64,000 nucleotides of DNA. Source: Microcoleus sp036704825 (GTDB taxonomy: Bacteria; Cyanobacteriota; Cyanobacteriia; Cyanobacteriales; Microcoleaceae). The DNA is taken from NCBI GenBank assembly GCA_036704825.1, contig JAUBSN010000006.1, positions 71,965-135,964 on the forward strand, in the 5' to 3' direction. The translations under genes and the position numbers were made by a program. Each line of letters opens with the position of its first letter. The first letter of the stretch is position 1. Under the pieces are notes generated by a model. The model worked only from the letters and a program-made list of their open reading frames with translations. It was not told where the DNA came from and did not search any database. Below are positions 61,287-64,000 of the stretch, piece after piece.

Positions 61287-62807
61287 TTAAAATTCCATTC
61301 GCTGGTATTCAGCGACGGAAGACGCAGCGGGCCGTGCACGCTGTCTTGCCCAATCTCGCAGGGCGGTGACCTGTTCGGTCATTGTTTTAGACAGTGGCAT
61401 TGTGGATTTAATGGCCGCGATGATGTCTAGCTGCGTAAACTCTCGATCTTGAGCGAAGGCTTCGTACATTGCGGCTACTAGCGCTTGCTCAATCTCTGCA
61501 CCTGAAAAGCCGTCGGAAACAGTGGAAAGTTGCTCTAAATCGAAGCGAGTAATTTCCCGACGCCGCTTTGAGAGGTGAATCTTAAATATATCTTGGCGTT
61601 CTTCTTTGGTAGGCAGGTCAACAAAGAAGAGTTCGTCGAATCTGCCTTTCCTCAAGAATTCTCCCGGCAACCGCTCGATTCGATTGGCTGTTGCCATTAC
61701 GAAGACTGGGGAAGTCTTTTCTTGCATCCAAGTGAGGAAGGAACCGAAAATCCGGCTGGAGGTGCCTCCGTCTGAGTCTGCAGAACCAGTGCCTCCTGCA
61801 AAGGCTTTGTCTAGTTCGTCGATGAAGAGGATGGCTGGAGAGATGGATTCTGCGGTTTTGAGGGCATTGCGGAGGTTGGCTTCCGATCGACCCACCATCG
61901 ATCCGTCATAGACTCTACCCATATCTAGCCTCAGCAGGGGCAGTCCCCAGAGGCGGGAGGTGGTCTTGGCAATCAGCGATTTTCCGCATCCCGGTACGCC
62001 GAGAATTAACATCCCTTTCGGTTGGGGCAGGCCGTATTCTCTCGCCCTTTCTGTAAAGGCGTTGGAACGCTGTCTCAGCCACCGCTTCAGCTCTTCTAAA
62101 CCGCCGACTGCATCCAGGGTTTCGTCTTCTTCAATGAACTCTAGAATGCCGTTGCGCCGAATTAATTGCTTTTTCTCCGAAAGAACTATGTCTACTTCTT
62201 CTTCTGTGAGGCGCCCAGTCGAAACTTGGGCTTTGCGATAAACTTTTTCAGCTTCGTCCTTGGTCAATCCCAAGGCCGCTTTTAAAAGTTTTTCTCGCCC
62301 TTCTGTGGTAATGCGTCGCGATTTCGTTTGCTCCAACTGACCAGACAATACTTGGTTTAGTTCTTTCATGTCTGGCAACGCGAAGTCTAATACCACTACT
62401 TCCTTTTCTAGCTCGATCGGAATTTGCTGCAAAGGAGACATCAGTATAATTGTCTTTTGCGTTCCTTTGAAGTGGGCGATCGCATCGCGCAACCACCTCG
62501 TTACCGGAGGAGAATCTATAAAAGGATGCAGATCTTTGAAAATGTAGATGCTAGCGTTACTGTTGGGTTCTCGCTGCCTGATCACCCATTCGATTGCTGC
62601 CTCTGGCGAGACGGTGTTGTGTTGAGTGGTGGTGCGGGGCTGACCGTACTCCACAATCCCGTGAGTTACAGTCCAGATAAATACTCGTCGCTGTGGTTTG
62701 GCTTGAGCTATTGTCGAAATTGCTTGCTCACACCGCTCTTCCTCGGATGTCACGAGGTAGATCAGAGGATATTGAGCTTGGATTAGAATACTGATCTCTT
62801 CTTGCAT
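61287..62807 (-). CDS. ycf46: Ycf46-type AAA+ ATPase
   Basis: This 506-residue AAA+ ATPase (start ATG 62807, MQEEISILIQAQYPLIYLVTSEEERC) is Ycf46-like. The N-terminal domain (about 1-210) is particular to this family. The AAA module has Walker A GVPGCGKSLIAK (about 267-278), Walker B AILFIDELDKAFAG (about 325-338), a sensor/arginine region PVFVMATANRIERLPGEFLRKGRFDELFFVDLPTKEER, and a lid to about 480. The frame is open 35 codons further upstream, but that part is not family-like. In cyanobacteria these ATPases have been linked to responses to inorganic carbon, but the mechanism is unknown. It is followed by ycf35 and preceded by a ribbon-helix-helix gene. Confidence 0.92.
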   Translation of the reverse strand: MQEEISILIQAQYPLIYLVTSEEERCEQAISTIAQAKPQRRVFIWTVTHGIVEYGQPRTTTQHNTVSPEAAIEWVIRQREPNSNASIYIFKDLHPFIDSPPVTRWLRDAIAHFKGTQKTIILMSPLQQIPIELEKEVVVLDFALPDMKELNQVLSGQLEQTKSRRITTEGREKLLKAALGLTKDEAEKVYRKAQVSTGRLTEEEVDIVLSEKKQLIRRNGILEFIEEDETLDAVGGLEELKRWLRQRSNAFTERAREYGLPQPKGMLILGVPGCGKSLIAKTTSRLWGLPLLRLDMGRVYDGSMVGRSEANLRNALKTAESISPAILFIDELDKAFAGGTGSADSDGGTSSRIFGSFLTWMQEKTSPVFVMATANRIERLPGEFLRKGRFDELFFVDLPTKEERQDIFKIHLSKRRREITRFDLEQLSTVSDGFSGAEIEQALVAAMYEAFAQDREFTQLDIIAAIKSTMPLSKTMTEQVTALRDWARQRARPAASSVAEYQRMEF

Positions 62808-62914
62808 AGTCCTCGACCCACTAGAGACGGTGCTATCTTTGCTGAATCTCAATGCTGCCCTTCGCCCTGTTACTGAAAATTTCAGTTTTAGCTTTTTGGG
62901 GAAGCAAGACATTC

Positions 62915-63265
62915 TTAGCAGGGAACCAATTCTTCCTCTCCCGGTTCTGCAGTGCTCGCGCCCACGCCCGACACCTGCTTTACTGGAAGATCCTGTTCAG
63001 CCAATACGCTAGGCTGACTTGTTATGGATGCCAGTTCTCCATCTCGCATTACTAATGAACCCGTGCATTCTGGACAGTTGTATACCCTATGAGTTTGTCC
63101 GTATGAGGCTTCTACTTCGTCAACCAGTTCGGGATTTCCTAGGTAGAAGACAATTGCCCTTTCTGCAATTGATGACATCGGTTCAGTTTCGACTGCGGCT
63201 CTGATTTTGAGCTGGCGATGCAGTTCTGGTGGAAGATACAATGTAACTTTTTGCTTTTCTTGCAT
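62915..63265 (-). CDS. Ribbon-helix-helix protein with C-terminal CPEC motif
   Basis: The 116-residue protein has an RHH-type N-terminus (about 1-45): KVTLYLPPELHRQLKIRAAVETEPMSSIAERAIVFYL, the MetJ/Arc/CopG-like strand followed by two helices. Next come a linker and a lone CPEC motif (VYNCPECTGSLV), half of a zinc ribbon. The low-complexity tail ends EPGEEELVPC. RHH proteins are usually transcriptional repressors or antitoxins. No toxin lies next to it. It lies 107 bp upstream of ycf46 on the same strand, so it could be part of that operon or regulate it, which is inference. The start at ATG 63265 has no strong ribosome site. Confidence 0.75.
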   Translation of the reverse strand: MQEKQKVTLYLPPELHRQLKIRAAVETEPMSSIAERAIVFYLGNPELVDEVEASYGQTHRVYNCPECTGSLVMRDGELASITSQPSVLAEQDLPVKQVSGVGASTAEPGEEELVPC

Positions 63266-64000
63266 ATGACAGTGAATTGACTTACCCGGGTATGTATATC
63301 AGATTAGCCGCTTAATTCTTTACTGTCAAGCCTCTATGCTGCTTTAGCGTCATCTTGTAATATTTCGTTACATTTGAGGTGGCTCTGGGGCAGTTAACAA
63401 CGAAAAAGTTAGGGGTATAGCTGATGAGGTCGAGGTGCAGCGGCAGGTAGGGGTAGCGTCAATCGATTGCGCGATTTTAGATTTTAGATTTTAGAGGCGA
63501 CCCCACGGATAAATGCTCTTTCTTGAGGATTTTTGATTTTCGATTTGGGATTGATTCCACGGATTGATCGCGTGGCGGGTACCACCTTTGAAATTCCTGG
63601 TCAAGGACGATCGACCAACTATAAATATCAACCGTAGATATAGCCTTTCGAGCGTAACATGAGCTGCTCTGGCGGGCATAGGGCATAGGCCTGGAGTGGG
63701 CATAGGGCATAGGCATAGGACTCGCCCCCATACCTCACAACGCTTGAGAACCGCTATATGTAGGAGTAGGACCAACAAATTCTTTGAGCGGCCATCTGCG
63801 GTAAGGTGCGCCATCAGCAGCCAGCCCGCTCATGAGTGCGCCGCAAGCACTGGTGGGATCAGCAAACAACGAAGTTACTAACTTTGGGCGTTTTGATTTT
63901 GAAACCCAACTCCCCCAAGCAGTTTTTATAAAGATCGAGCATGAAAACCCCGTGACTTTAGTCCGGGGATGAAAGGCAGAAGGAGGCTTTAGCCTCCCAG
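63266..64000. other. Terminal intergenic region with repeats
   Basis: The last 735 bp contain no ORF I can support. They hold a (GATTTTA)n tract at 63474-63494, a run of GGGCATA units (about 63676-63718) and a half-end (GAGAACCGCTATATGTA, near 63747) like the MITE at 27086-27188. Two hairpins with TTTA loops lie at the very end (63948-63968 and 63982-63997). Confidence 0.5.
63948..63997. repeat. Two TTTA-loop hairpins, possible IS200/IS605-type end
   Basis: The first hairpin pairs CCCCG-(T)-GAC with GTC-CGGGG around TTTA (63948-63968, one bulge). The second pairs GGAGGC with GCCTCC around TTTA (63982-63997). This hairpin style, with a following ATGAAAG, resembles subterminal structures of cyanobacterial IS200/IS605 elements, but no transposase or TnpB gene is visible before the window ends. 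Confidence 0.35.

Noticed and set aside
62808..62912. N-terminal extension of Ycf46 to 62912
   Set aside because: The 35 residues are Lys/Ser/Arg-rich and unlike the family, whose typical start MQEEISILIQAQYP is at 62807.
1..64000. A new defence island or complete phage
   Set aside because: Only a single toxin-antitoxin pair, a Uma2 gene and a solitary methylase are present, scattered among housekeeping genes; no integrase, capsid, nuclease-helicase set or effector gene cluster is seen.

Overview
The window looks like chromosomal DNA of a filamentous, non-heterocystous cyanobacterium (Oscillatoriales, Microcoleus/Oscillatoria/Phormidium-like). Reasons: dense GCGATCGC (HIP1) octamers, heptanucleotide tandem repeats between genes, plastid-type genes (ycf35, ycf46), a TxlA/HCF164-like thioredoxin, a NIL-ferredoxin, DUF4278 and BON small proteins, and very large multidomain signalling kinases. 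Genus placement is inference from style and gene content only. No rRNA, tRNA or CRISPR array was recognised.

Layout. 1-163: start of a minus-strand Rcp1-type response regulator cut by the window edge. 421-8194: purC, then the outer-membrane/lipid A set bamA(omp85)-lpxC-fabZ-lpxA-[Uma2 nuclease-like gene]-lpxB. Heptad repeats run up to some start codons here. 8331-9593: a solitary C5-cytosine methyltransferase, plausibly the CGATCG (HIP1 core) enzyme. 9972-12233: BON protein, DUF4278 protein and rtcB. 12333-14032: a beta-propeller-like gene framed by two direct copies of a ~195-bp element made of four hairpins in a dyad arrangement. 14052-19371: RND efflux permease, TxlA-like thioredoxin, NIL-ferredoxin and a small membrane protein. 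20279-25201 (minus): aroK, LapA-like protein, ubiX and an RNase II/R-family exonuclease. 26081-28878: an unrecognised protein with a C-terminal tandem repeat, clpP, and a PemK/MazF toxin-antitoxin pair. 28985-30205: a heparan N-acetyltransferase-like membrane protein with a heptad repeat absorbed into its reading frame.

30298-46621 is a signalling block. It holds a 1843-residue Ser/Thr-kinase/AAA/GAF/His-kinase followed by a receiver-adenylate cyclase, and a ~1566-residue hybrid His kinase followed, with a 35-nt overlap, by a receiver-GAF-PAS-adenylate cyclase. These look like two parallel kinase-to-cAMP modules, separated by a HAD phosphatase and an alpha/beta hydrolase. An intact ISL3-family insertion sequence (46813-48228, 8-bp target duplication) lies just upstream of the hybrid kinase.

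49007-60144: an unknown protein, a histone-deacetylase-like amidohydrolase, then an exopolysaccharide-type island with two GT2 and four GT4-type glycosyltransferases and three left-handed beta-helix acetyltransferases. 60803-63265 (minus): a ribbon-helix-helix protein, Ycf46 AAA ATPase and Ycf35/DUF1257. The last 735 bases have no gene I can support, but end in two TTTA-loop hairpins resembling cyanobacterial IS200/IS605 ends.

I did not find a clearly new defence or mobile system. The strongest leads are the dyad four-hairpin element, the duplicated kinase/cyclase architecture, the orphan methyltransferase in a HIP1-rich genome, the intrusion of heptad repeats into start regions and into a coding sequence, and candidate small RNAs marked by orphan terminators.
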